This document shows positions 22,193 to 28,035 of a DNA stretch of 28,035 bases, piece after piece; the first letter of the stretch is position 1, and each line of letters begins with the position of its first letter. The notes under the pieces are model-generated. The model had not been told where the DNA came from, did not search any database, and was given only the letters and a program-made list of their open reading frames with translations. Source of the DNA: SURF-24 sp964537965 (GTDB taxonomy: Bacteria; Bacteroidota; Ignavibacteria; Ignavibacteriales; SURF-24); the NCBI GenBank assembly GCA_964537965.1, contig CAZIDB010000036.1:1-28035 (forward strand). The letters are read 5' to 3'. Position numbers and translations under genes: made by a program.

Positions 22193-22849
22193 TTAAATCC
22201 CTTCGGGAGCATCCAGTTCTTGTTTCATTTTTTTTATTGTGAGCCAAAAACTTTTCTTTCCACGTTCCCAATCTTTATAAGTAAAGTAAAAGCCCGCAAT
22301 ACAAACACCCATGTAAAACAAAGTAAACAAGATGAGCATTGTCAATTTTGATTCGATTGAAAATATCACTTGTAAATAAGGTACAACAAACATCATTGCC
22401 GCCACATATAACGCAATTAGGCCAACTGTAGAAATTATCCAGCTTTCCATTCCGTAAAACTTGTATCGCTTTTCAGCTTTGTCCAAAAATGTTTTTATTG
22501 GTTCATCATAAACAATTTTCTTAAGCTGGTTTATTTTTTTGAATGATAGAAATACAATCAGCCAGAAAAATAATGACAAAACGCCCCGGAAATTTCCTGT
22601 GCCTGCCGAATCGGCATGAATAATAGTAAATACAGAAATTAAAAAAGCAATTCCGAATATTACAGCAGCTATAATATAAAAGACCATGGATGTTTTAATT
22701 TTTTTCCTCTCATTTGCATCCTCAATCTTAAGCTTTTCAATAAAGTTATCTATCATTTCTTCTTTCTCCTTTGAAATTATTAAATAGTCTTCCGGCGCTT
22801 TAAATTGTTGTGTCCTTTCTTTTAAATCATTCAAGTCCATCATCATCAT
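22193..22849 (-). CDS. Four-TM membrane protein, candidate anti-sigma factor
   Basis: A protein of up to 218 aa that I do not recognise by family. A charged, helical N-terminal domain of about 50 residues (DLNDLKERTQQFKAPEDY...KKIK) precedes about four transmembrane helices (near 53-78, 87-103, 133-155, 167-188) and a basic C-terminal tail. Coding overlaps the sigma factor by 23 nt, so the two are translationally coupled. Anti-sigma factors of ECF proteins often take this position and shape (short cytosolic sigma-binding part plus helices), but no zinc motif (HxxxCxxC) is present. The start is one of four tandem ATGs (MMMMD). GGAGA just upstream fits the third or fourth ATG best, so the N terminus is uncertain by 6-9 nt. 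Confidence 0.72.
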   Translation of the reverse strand: MMMMDLNDLKERTQQFKAPEDYLIISKEKEEMIDNFIEKLKIEDANERKKIKTSMVFYIIAAVIFGIAFLISVFTIIHADSAGTGNFRGVLSLFFWLIVFLSFKKINQLKKIVYDEPIKTFLDKAEKRYKFYGMESWIISTVGLIALYVAAMMFVVPYLQVIFSIESKLTMLILFTLFYMGVCIAGFYFTYKDWERGKKSFWLTIKKMKQELDAPEGI

Positions 22850-23345
22850 TCTCCATCAAAATTTTTAATTCTTTTTTCACCCGATGAATTTTAACGCGAA
22901 CATTGATTTCAGAGATACCAAGTACTTCAGACATCTCCCTTGTGCTGGCATCTTCTAGGTATAAAGAGATTAATGTTCTGTCAACAAAAGACAATTTATT
23001 AATGCATTTGTAAAGTCTGTTTATTTCTTTTTCCTTGTCTGTTGGTTCTTCTGCCGGGAATTCTTCAATTAAGTTATTATCTGATTTATTCTCAGTCTGA
23101 AAAATATTCTCTCTTCTCTTTTCGGATTGTAAATGAGCAAGCGATGTGTTTACGGTGATGCGATAAATCCATGTACTTATCTGGGCTCTTCCGTCAAACT
23201 TATCCAATCCTTTCCAAATATTTATTAGCGTATTCTGAAAAACATCTTTTCGCTCATCTTTGTCTTTTATATAACAACAGCAGATTCTGTAAATCCTGTC
23301 CTGGTTGTCTTTTATTATTTGTTTATATCTTACTTCTTTTTCCAT
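22827..23345 (-). CDS. ECF-type RNA polymerase sigma factor
   Basis: A 172-aa extracytoplasmic-function sigma factor. Region 2 (about 10-78): IIKDNQDRIYRICCCYIKDKDERKDVFQNTLINIWKGL then ISTWIYRITVN. Region 4 (about 115-168): LSFVDRTLISLYLEDASTREMSEVLGISEINVRVKIHRVKKELK. Region 4's helix-turn-helix is intact, and there is no C-terminal extension. It directs RNA polymerase to stress- or signal-dependent promoters. The gene overlaps a membrane protein by 23 nt, the arrangement of a sigma/anti-sigma pair. A candidate autoregulated promoter (TGTAACA...TATCTA) lies 23-50 nt upstream. The target regulon is not visible in this window. Confidence 0.92.
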   Translation of the reverse strand: MEKEVRYKQIIKDNQDRIYRICCCYIKDKDERKDVFQNTLINIWKGLDKFDGRAQISTWIYRITVNTSLAHLQSEKRRENIFQTENKSDNNLIEEFPAEEPTDKEKEINRLYKCINKLSFVDRTLISLYLEDASTREMSEVLGISEINVRVKIHRVKKELKILMENDDDGLE

Positions 23346-23367
23346 AATAAATATCTTTTACAACTTT

Positions 23368-23395
23368 TAGATAATACCAATCTGAAATTGTTACA
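23368..23395 (-). promoter_or_regulatory. Candidate autoregulated ECF promoter
   Basis: On the minus strand TGTAACA (23395-23389) and TATCTA (23373-23368) are 15 nt apart, resembling the -35 'AAC' element and -10 'TCTA'-type elements of ECF promoters. The site lies just upstream of the sigma gene's ATG. Confidence 0.4.
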
Positions 23396-23567
23396 GGGAA
23401 AATATAATTTTTTGTTTTAGTTGAAAAGAGAATAAAAGCATTGAATTTTGATTTTAATTAAGTCGGGTAAAATTCTTTAATGAGATTCCCGGTCAGGCTG
23501 AGCAATGTAAAACTGTTCAGGAACAATATTATTTGTCTTTCTGTTGTAATATTAAAAGGAGCAGATA

Positions 23568-24341
23568 ATGAAAATTCTTTTAATGTTGTTTATAGGAGTA
23601 ATGTCATTGAACGTGGTTGCAAAAATTCATACTGAATTAATTGATTACAAAGACGGCAATATAACTCTTCAGGGTTATCTTGCCTACGATGAATCAATTA
23701 AAGAAAAACGCCCCGGTATTGTAGTTGTTCATGAGTGGTACGGTTTAAATGATTATGCAAAGAGAAGAGCGGAACAATTGGCAGAGCTTGGCTATATTGC
23801 TTTTGCGGCAGATATTTATGGTAAGGGAATTTTAGCAAAATCTCCCGAAGAGGCAGGCAAACTTGCATCGGAATTTTATAAAGATCGTTCTAAATTTCGC
23901 AGCAGGGTAAATGCTGCTCTAGATGTGTTAAGAGGGAACACACATGTTGATAAACAGAATATTGCAGCAATAGGTTATTGCTTTGGCGGCAGCGGTGTTC
24001 TTGAACTTGCAAGAAGCGGTGCGGAGATAAAAGGCGTGGTTTCATTTCATGGAAACCTTTCAACGGAAAACACGGAAGATGCTAAAAACATTAAGTGCAA
24101 GGTTTTAATTTTAAGTGGTGCGGATGATCCAAATGTTCCGCCTGAAAAGATAGAGAAATTTGAAAAAGAAATGAATAATGCAAAAGTGGACTGGCAGATG
24201 AATATTTACAGCTATGCATTACATGGCTTTACGAATCCGGCAAATAAGCAGAGCACAAACAAATCTGTTGGATATAATGAAAAGGCTGATAAGCGTTCGT
24301 GGGAAGCGATGAAAATTTTCTTTGATGAAATATTTAAATAG
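23568..24341 (+). CDS. Exported dienelactone hydrolase family alpha/beta hydrolase
   Basis: A 257-aa alpha/beta hydrolase of the dienelactone hydrolase family. A short signal peptide (about 1-18, ending NVVA) suggests periplasmic action, unlike the cytoplasmic enzyme of aromatic degradation. The nucleophile elbow GYCFGG uses Cys138, the family's catalytic residue. The Asp (SGADDPNVP) and His (YALHGFTN) complete the triad. VVVHEWYGLNDYAKRRA is the typical oxyanion-side block. The ATG is preceded by AAGGAG at a good distance. Divergent from the sigma-factor gene. No aromatic-degradation genes are nearby, so the substrate (ester, lactone) is open. Confidence 0.9.
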   Translation: MKILLMLFIGVMSLNVVAKIHTELIDYKDGNITLQGYLAYDESIKEKRPGIVVVHEWYGLNDYAKRRAEQLAELGYIAFAADIYGKGILAKSPEEAGKLASEFYKDRSKFRSRVNAALDVLRGNTHVDKQNIAAIGYCFGGSGVLELARSGAEIKGVVSFHGNLSTENTEDAKNIKCKVLILSGADDPNVPPEKIEKFEKEMNNAKVDWQMNIYSYALHGFTNPANKQSTNKSVGYNEKADKRSWEAMKIFFDEIFK

Positions 24342-24358
24342 TTAAGATTTGAAAAATG

Positions 24359-24381
24359 GAGACGTCCCGCTAGGACGTCTC
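24359..24381 (-). terminator. Perfect palindromic hairpin, terminator of the amylase gene
   Basis: Stem GAGACGTCC/GGACGTCTC (9 bp) with loop CGCTA, between convergent genes. On the minus strand it is followed by CATTTTTC, a usable U tract. In the plus direction the T run is weak. The palindrome looks like the GAGACG...CGTCTC-type dispersed repeats seen in some Bacteroidota and cyanobacteria. Confidence 0.6.
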
Positions 24382-24389
24382 TGCAATTT

Positions 24390-25733
24390 CTATTTTACGT
24401 AAACCCGATAACCCCAGGGTTCCAAACTAAAATCATGTTTTGCTTTAATAGTAAGCTTTTCTGTGGTAAATAAATCTTTGTATTTACCTTTCATCTCTTC
24501 GCCTGATAACGTTACATCCTGGCTTTTATCGGAAAAATTAATTATTACCAAAACTTTATCTTCTTCTTTTTCTCTTATAAAAGCATAAACGGCTTTATCG
24601 TTTGTAGATGGAATCCTTATTGCTTCACCGCCTTCATCTCCGTTTAACAAGGCTTTGTTTTTTAATTTCAGATTGAAGAGTGCGGAATAAAAATCTTCAT
24701 ACTTGCTATCAACCCACTCTATCGGATCTTTCTCAAAAAAGTTTAACCGTTTGTTCAAACCAATTTCCTGTCCGTTATACATTAAAGGCATTCCTTTGGC
24801 TGTTGCAGTCAGAACAGCGCAGGCTTCTACTGCGGGTCCTAATCTTTCAAACTCAGTTCCATTCCATGAGTTTTCGTCATGGTTTGTAATAAAGTACATT
24901 CTGTATGCGTCTTCAGGGTAATCGGTTTCATCTTTTATAAAGTATGCACCAAGGTCATTCGCATTCTTTTTTCCCTTGGTTATTTCATTTAAAAGATGAT
25001 ATAGATTCCATCCATAAGTCATATCAAAAGCAGAATGCATTTCCGGTTTTTCTTCTTCTGCAAGCATAAAGACAGGTTTTATTTTTGAGATTTCACTGTA
25101 TGCATAATTCCAGAATTCAATTGGAAGCATACCAGCAACGTCGCATCGGTAACCATCAATATCAAATTCTTTAATCCAGTAAGCGAGGGCATCTGTCATA
25201 TATTTCCACAATTCTTTGTTTTCATAATTTAAATCGATAACATCGGACCAGTCTTTAACCGGCGGCATGAAATTTCCAAGAGAATCTTTCATATAAAAAT
25301 CCGGGTGAGTTTTTGTTAAAACATTATCCCACGAAGTATGGTTTGCAACCCAGTCGATAATAATTTTCATATCATAGCTGTGGACTTTCTTTACAAGTGA
25401 TTGAAAATCTTCTTTTGTTCCGAATTCAGGATTGACATCAAGATAATCTTTAACTGAATAATAACTTCCCAATGTTCCTTTCCTGTTTACTTCACCGATT
25501 GGATTAATCGGCATCAACCAGACAATTCCAACACCAAGATGCTTTAATCTCTCTAAATCTTTTTCAATAGCTTTAAATGTTCCTTCTTTAGAATATTGCC
25601 TGACGTTAACTTCATAAATAGTTTGGTTACGGCTCCAGGGCGTATGGTTTACGCTTTTAACCTGTGCAGAAATTATTTGAGTGGTAATAAAAATAAATAG
25701 TAAACAAAACGAAATGATTCTGTTTTTGTTCAA
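24390..25733 (-). CDS. Secreted alpha-amylase family (GH13) glycoside hydrolase
   Basis: A 447-aa GH13 enzyme that hydrolyses alpha-1,4-glucans (starch, glycogen, maltodextrins) outside the cytoplasm. Signal peptide 1-24 (ending ISAQ). The (beta/alpha)8 barrel shows all four conserved regions: DWVANHTSW (Asp127 to His132), DGYRCDVAG with nucleophile Asp198, LAEEEKP with acid Glu226, and TNHDENSW with His285/Asp286. The C-terminal beta domain (about 370-447) ends VYVK. The start is TTG at 25733, supported by a strong SD (AGGAGG, 5 nt away). It lies between an unrelated hydrolase and a phosphodiesterase; no transporter or Sus genes adjoin it. Substrate chain length cannot be told. Confidence 0.93.
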   Translation of the reverse strand: MNKNRIISFCLLFIFITTQIISAQVKSVNHTPWSRNQTIYEVNVRQYSKEGTFKAIEKDLERLKHLGVGIVWLMPINPIGEVNRKGTLGSYYSVKDYLDVNPEFGTKEDFQSLVKKVHSYDMKIIIDWVANHTSWDNVLTKTHPDFYMKDSLGNFMPPVKDWSDVIDLNYENKELWKYMTDALAYWIKEFDIDGYRCDVAGMLPIEFWNYAYSEISKIKPVFMLAEEEKPEMHSAFDMTYGWNLYHLLNEITKGKKNANDLGAYFIKDETDYPEDAYRMYFITNHDENSWNGTEFERLGPAVEACAVLTATAKGMPLMYNGQEIGLNKRLNFFEKDPIEWVDSKYEDFYSALFNLKLKNKALLNGDEGGEAIRIPSTNDKAVYAFIREKEEDKVLVIINFSDKSQDVTLSGEEMKGKYKDLFTTEKLTIKAKHDFSLEPWGYRVYVK

Positions 25734-25736
25734 TCG

Positions 25737-25744
25737 CTCCTCCT
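25737..25744 (-). promoter_or_regulatory. Strong Shine-Dalgarno before the TTG start of the amylase
   Basis: AGGAGGAG read on the minus strand, 3-5 nt before TTG 25733. It decides in favour of the TTG start, which also yields a complete signal peptide. Confidence 0.75.
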
Positions 25745-25820
25745 GTTAAATAAAAAATCCTGATTAAAATTATAGAAAAATTGTAAAAGTCGCAGTTGAA
25801 TTTTTAGTTAGAGCATCAAA

Positions 25821-25839
25821 AGATTGCCGACGACAATCT
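25821..25839 (-). terminator. Small terminator hairpin of the phosphodiesterase gene
   Basis: AGATTG/CAATCT inverted repeat with one further U-G pair and a 5-nt loop, 5 nt after the stop at 25845. On the minus strand TTTT follows. Confidence 0.5.
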
Positions 25840-25844
25840 AAAAT

Positions 25845-26504
25845 TTATGGCAGAAATTTTTCAAAAATAACATTGTCACAAATTCTCCCAGCCGCCATCA
25901 TTTCCTCTTTGGATTTAGCAGTGTAACCGATAACCGGTATGTCCTTTTTCAAAAGTATTTTTTCCGGAAGATGCCGGATGTTGACCGCAAGAAAATCTGC
26001 CGGAATAAAAGAGGTATAGAGAATAGCACGGTAAACAGATCTTGAAAGCATTCCCCTTGGAATTTCGGGCGCATTCATTTTAAACCATAAAACAGTAAGC
26101 GGATTAAATGATTCAATTGCAAATAATCCATTGTAATTCCTTAAAACCTTTAAAAGAGTTTCCTCAAATCTACCGGGCAGCAACCGGCTTTTCAGTTCGA
26201 TAATTAACGGTACCTTACAGGCAACAAGTTCAAGCATCTCTTCAACCAAAGGAATTTTTTCCTCAGTATTTATCAATCTTAATGACGAAAGATTTTGTTT
26301 GTTCATTTTGTGAATATTCCCTTTTGCTCCCGTCATCCTGTATAAATTATTGTCATGAAAAACAGCGATGTTATTATCTTCCATCAATCTTAAATCAAGT
26401 TCGATGGGGTATCCTTTCTCAATAGATTTTTGGAATGCGGATATGGAATTCTCCGGAATGGTTTTATTGTCATACAAACCACGATGGGCAATTGGTATTT
26501 GCAA
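25845..26504 (-). CDS. Glycerophosphodiester phosphodiesterase
   Basis: A 219-aa cytoplasmic GDPD-family enzyme that splits glycerophosphodiesters to glycerol-3-phosphate and an alcohol. Motifs in order: AHRG near the N terminus with ENSISAF, ELDLR (metal-binding Glu and Asp), VFHDNNLYRMT (general acid His), LIIELKS, and a C-terminal VIGYT and DNVIFEKFLP. The reading frame stays open to GTG 26573, but that codon lies inside the terminator of the upstream aldolase gene and its N terminus (FCFKSDCITF) is not family-like. The TTG at 26504, with GGAAAAG in front, gives a normal start six residues before HRG. The start is therefore uncertain by 69 nt. Confidence 0.85.
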   Translation of the reverse strand: MQIPIAHRGLYDNKTIPENSISAFQKSIEKGYPIELDLRLMEDNNIAVFHDNNLYRMTGAKGNIHKMNKQNLSSLRLINTEEKIPLVEEMLELVACKVPLIIELKSRLLPGRFEETLLKVLRNYNGLFAIESFNPLTVLWFKMNAPEIPRGMLSRSVYRAILYTSFIPADFLAVNIRHLPEKILLKKDIPVIGYTAKSKEEMMAAGRICDNVIFEKFLP

Positions 26505-26568
26505 AAACTTTTCCAGATTAATATTCCCTTTATATGAATGAAAGGTAATGCAATCTGATTTAAAACAA

Positions 26569-26595
26569 AACACGCCGATACGAGACCGGCGTGTT
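26569..26595 (-). terminator. Rho-independent terminator of the aldolase gene
   Basis: Perfect 9-bp stem AACACGCCG/CGGCGTGTT, 9-nt loop, with TTTTGTTTTA following on the minus strand. It lies 65 nt after the aldolase stop, and the left arm overlaps the longest possible frame of the downstream phosphodiesterase. Confidence 0.8.
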
Positions 26596-26659
26596 CAGAT
26601 TCAATATATTTTTTTTACTTTCCCGGAAAAGAATAAGATTCCGGAAAAAGCGATTTGAG

Positions 26660-27691
26660 TTATCTTCCTAAGGTTGTTCCTTCGGCTTTCAAATCTTTAA
26701 CAGCCTGTTTAACTCTTTCCTTCATTGATTCTTCAGCTTTCTTTAAATAGGTGCGCGGGTCATATAATTTTTTATTTCCAACTTCGCCTTCAACTTTCAG
26801 AACGCCGTCATAATTCTTAAGCATATGATCAACAAGAGGGCGTGTGAATGCGTACTGTGTATCGGTGTCAACATTCATTTTAATAACGCCGTATTCAAGA
26901 GTTTCTCTTATTTCGGATAAAGCTGAACCGCTTCCACCGTGGAATACTAAATAGAAAGATGCTTCCGGACCATATTTAGCAACTACAGCATCCTGCCCAT
27001 GTTTAAGAATATCAGGGCGAAGTTTTACATTCCCCGGTTTATATACACCGTGTACATTTCCGAATGTAGCTGCAAACATAAATCTTGCACCCTTAACTGA
27101 AGATAGTCTTTTGTGCACTTCAACCATATCTTCAGGAGTGGTGTAAAGTTTTTCCTTTGGAGCACCTTCATTATTAACACCATCTTCTTCGCCGCCAACA
27201 ACACCGGCTTCAACTTCAAGAATAATTCCTAATTCATTACAAAGTTTCAAAAGCTCAACGGCCTTGTCCATGTTTTCTTTTAAAGGAAGCTCGCTCCCGT
27301 CAAACATATGGGAGTTGAAAAGTGGTTTAAGTCCGGCTTTAACTCTTTTTCTTGATTCTTCGATCAGAGGCATGAGAAATGGTTCAACTTTTTTTGCGGG
27401 GCAATGGTCCGTATGAAGAGCCACATTGATATCATATCTTTCAGCTACAAGGTGTACATGATTTGCAATAGAAATTGCACCCAGGGCAGAGTCTTTAAGC
27501 ATAGTTCCCGAAGCAAATTCACCACCACCTGTTGAGACCTGAATAATTCCGTCGCATTTCAATTCGGCAAAAGCTTCCAAACAAGCGTTTGCACTAATTT
27601 CAGAAGTAACATTGATAGCAGGATAAGCAAATTTGTTTTGCTTTGCGTTATCCAGCATCTGGCAATATTTCTTATAATCTACTACTGGCAT
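26660..27691 (-). CDS. fbaA: Class II fructose-bisphosphate aldolase
   Basis: A 343-aa zinc-dependent aldolase of glycolysis and gluconeogenesis (fructose-1,6-bisphosphate to DHAP plus glyceraldehyde-3-phosphate). It is the longer, FbaA-like (class IIA) form: AYPAINVTS, ALHTDHC with catalytic Asp95 and zinc His96, EVEAGVVGGEEDGV, FGNVHGVYKPGNV (zinc His, phosphate loop), VFHGGSGS (zinc His and phosphate binding), and VIKMNVDTDTQYAF. Length is close to the family norm. The ATG has GAGAG upstream, and a consensus-like promoter (TTG-N20-TAAGTTTG) precedes it. Single-gene unit with its own terminator. Confidence 0.95.
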   Translation of the reverse strand: MPVVDYKKYCQMLDNAKQNKFAYPAINVTSEISANACLEAFAELKCDGIIQVSTGGGEFASGTMLKDSALGAISIANHVHLVAERYDINVALHTDHCPAKKVEPFLMPLIEESRKRVKAGLKPLFNSHMFDGSELPLKENMDKAVELLKLCNELGIILEVEAGVVGGEEDGVNNEGAPKEKLYTTPEDMVEVHKRLSSVKGARFMFAATFGNVHGVYKPGNVKLRPDILKHGQDAVVAKYGPEASFYLVFHGGSGSALSEIRETLEYGVIKMNVDTDTQYAFTRPLVDHMLKNYDGVLKVEGEVGNKKLYDPRTYLKKAEESMKERVKQAVKDLKAEGTTLGR

Positions 27692-27722
27692 TTTTTCTCT
27701 CGATTTGTTAAAAATTTCCCGA

Positions 27723-27753
27723 CAAACTTAACGATATTAAAAAAGATATTCAA
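27723..27753 (-). promoter_or_regulatory. Bacteroidota-type promoter of the aldolase gene (TTG-N20-TAAGTTTG)
   Basis: Read on the minus strand, TTG (27753-27751) and TAAGTTTG (27730-27723) are exactly 20 nt apart. The downstream element is a full match to TAnnTTTG. The predicted leader is about 25 nt, ending at the aldolase ATG. Confidence 0.5.
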
Positions 27754-27891
27754 TTTGAAGTCTGGCTTAATCTGTATTATAAGCCATAAAAGTGAATATA
27801 ATAATGAAGATTTTTTGATAAGATTGTTTTGAAAATTGCGTTTAAGCCAAGGAAGCCTTTCGTTTTTAATAAAGATATGTAAACGCACTTT

Positions 27892-27922
27892 TTGGTTAAT
27901 TAATGAATAAATGATATATTTA
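27892..27922 (+). promoter_or_regulatory. Candidate promoter of the tRNA-Lys gene (TTG-N20-TATATTTA)
   Basis: TTG 27892-27894 and TATATTTA 27915-27922, spacing 20 nt, as for the other two candidate sites. The tRNA starts 31 nt downstream. Confidence 0.45.
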
Positions 27923-27953
27923 CTAACCAATTTTGAAAGAAATAGGGATTGGC

Positions 27954-28025
27954 GGGCGCGTAGCTCAGGGGTAGAGCATCTGCCTTTTAAGCAGAGGGTC
28001 GGTGGTTCGAGCCCACCCGCGCTCA
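27954..28025 (+). tRNA. tRNA-Lys(TTT)
   Basis: A 72-nt cloverleaf: acceptor GGGCGCG pairs with CGCGCTC (one G-U), D arm GCTC...GAGC, anticodon stem TCTGC/GCAGA with loop CTTTTAA (anticodon TTT), variable GGGTC, T arm GGTGG-TTCGAGC-CCACC, discriminator A. The CCA end is not encoded (A is followed by CAAA). Confidence 0.95.
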
Positions 28026-28035
28026 CAAATTAAAG

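Noticed and set aside
23480..23531. Possible decayed dispersed repeat (GAGATTCCCGGTCAGGCTGAGCAATG) in the sigma/hydrolase spacer
   Set aside because: It resembles the GAGATTCCCG...CGGGAATGA type of repeat but the second arm is missing. Too degenerate to list as a feature.
27682..28026. Open frame of 114 aa on the minus strand starting SAGGLEPPTLCLKGRCSTPELRA
   Set aside because: It is the reverse complement of the tRNA-Lys gene plus spacer. This GLEPPTLCLKGRCSTPELRA peptide is the well-known false protein made from antisense tRNA.
1..28035. CRISPR arrays, insertion sequences, integrases, att sites, riboswitches
   Set aside because: No regularly spaced repeats, transposase or recombinase frames, or recognisable aptamer cores were seen on either strand by eye.

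Overview
The window is AT-rich DNA that I place in the Ignavibacteria/Chlorobi side of the Bacteroidota-Chlorobi group. This is inferred from three things: secreted proteins ending in a Por-type sorting domain (YPNPFN followed by SSGIYFYTL/SSGLYFLVL), PorV/PorQ-type and TonB-dependent outer-membrane proteins, and weak or absent Shine-Dalgarno sequences with several TTG/GTG starts. Several intergenic regions carry a TTG-N20-TAnnTTT(G/A) pattern like the Bacteroidota -33/-7 promoter. The segment looks like a draft-assembly scaffold. It contains one 100-N gap flanked by an identical 55-bp sequence, which is almost certainly an assembly artefact inside one gene.

Layout: (1) 1-2.8 kb, plus strand: a prohibitin/SPFH protein, a DUF971 protein and an OmpA-family protein, ending in a bidirectional terminator. 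(2) 2.8-4.65 kb, minus strand: a compact four-gene thiol-redox operon (two-domain thioredoxin-fold oxidoreductase, DUF6132 protein, DUF1858 protein, TlpA-like thioredoxin). (3) 4.76-6.2 kb: an unrecognised 263-aa soluble protein interrupted by the N gap, convergent with an RlpA-like lipoprotein. (4) 6.4-12.4 kb, plus strand: a tight five-gene unit (M20 metallopeptidase, exported cyanophycinase-like S51 peptidase, YfcC-family carrier, two tandem paralogous sorting-domain proteins) closed by a strong terminator. (5) 12.4-19.8 kb, plus strand: a MurR/RpiR regulator whose ATG sits 3 nt after that terminator, then a TonB-dependent receptor, a 925-aa secreted protein and a PorV/PorQ protein, again closed by a terminator. 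(6) 19.9-22.2 kb: a two-gene ABC-2 type exporter. (7) 22.2-23.4 kb, minus strand: an ECF sigma factor overlapping a four-TM membrane protein, with a candidate ECF-type promoter. (8) 23.6-27.7 kb: an exported dienelactone hydrolase, a secreted GH13 alpha-amylase, a glycerophosphodiester phosphodiesterase and a class II fructose-bisphosphate aldolase. (9) A tRNA-Lys(TTT) at the right end.

The genes fit a heterotroph that scavenges polymers (peptides, alpha-glucans) at the cell surface. The most interesting unit is region 4, with region 5 as a possible uptake partner. An exported peptidase with all recognisable cyanophycinase active-site residues is translationally coupled to an M20 peptidase and followed by a YfcC-type carrier and two surface proteins. 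That arrangement suggests, but does not prove, a dedicated pathway for a beta-linked or poly-amino-acid substrate. No CRISPR array, insertion sequence, integrase or rRNA was seen. No gene-free stretch exceeds about 300 bases.
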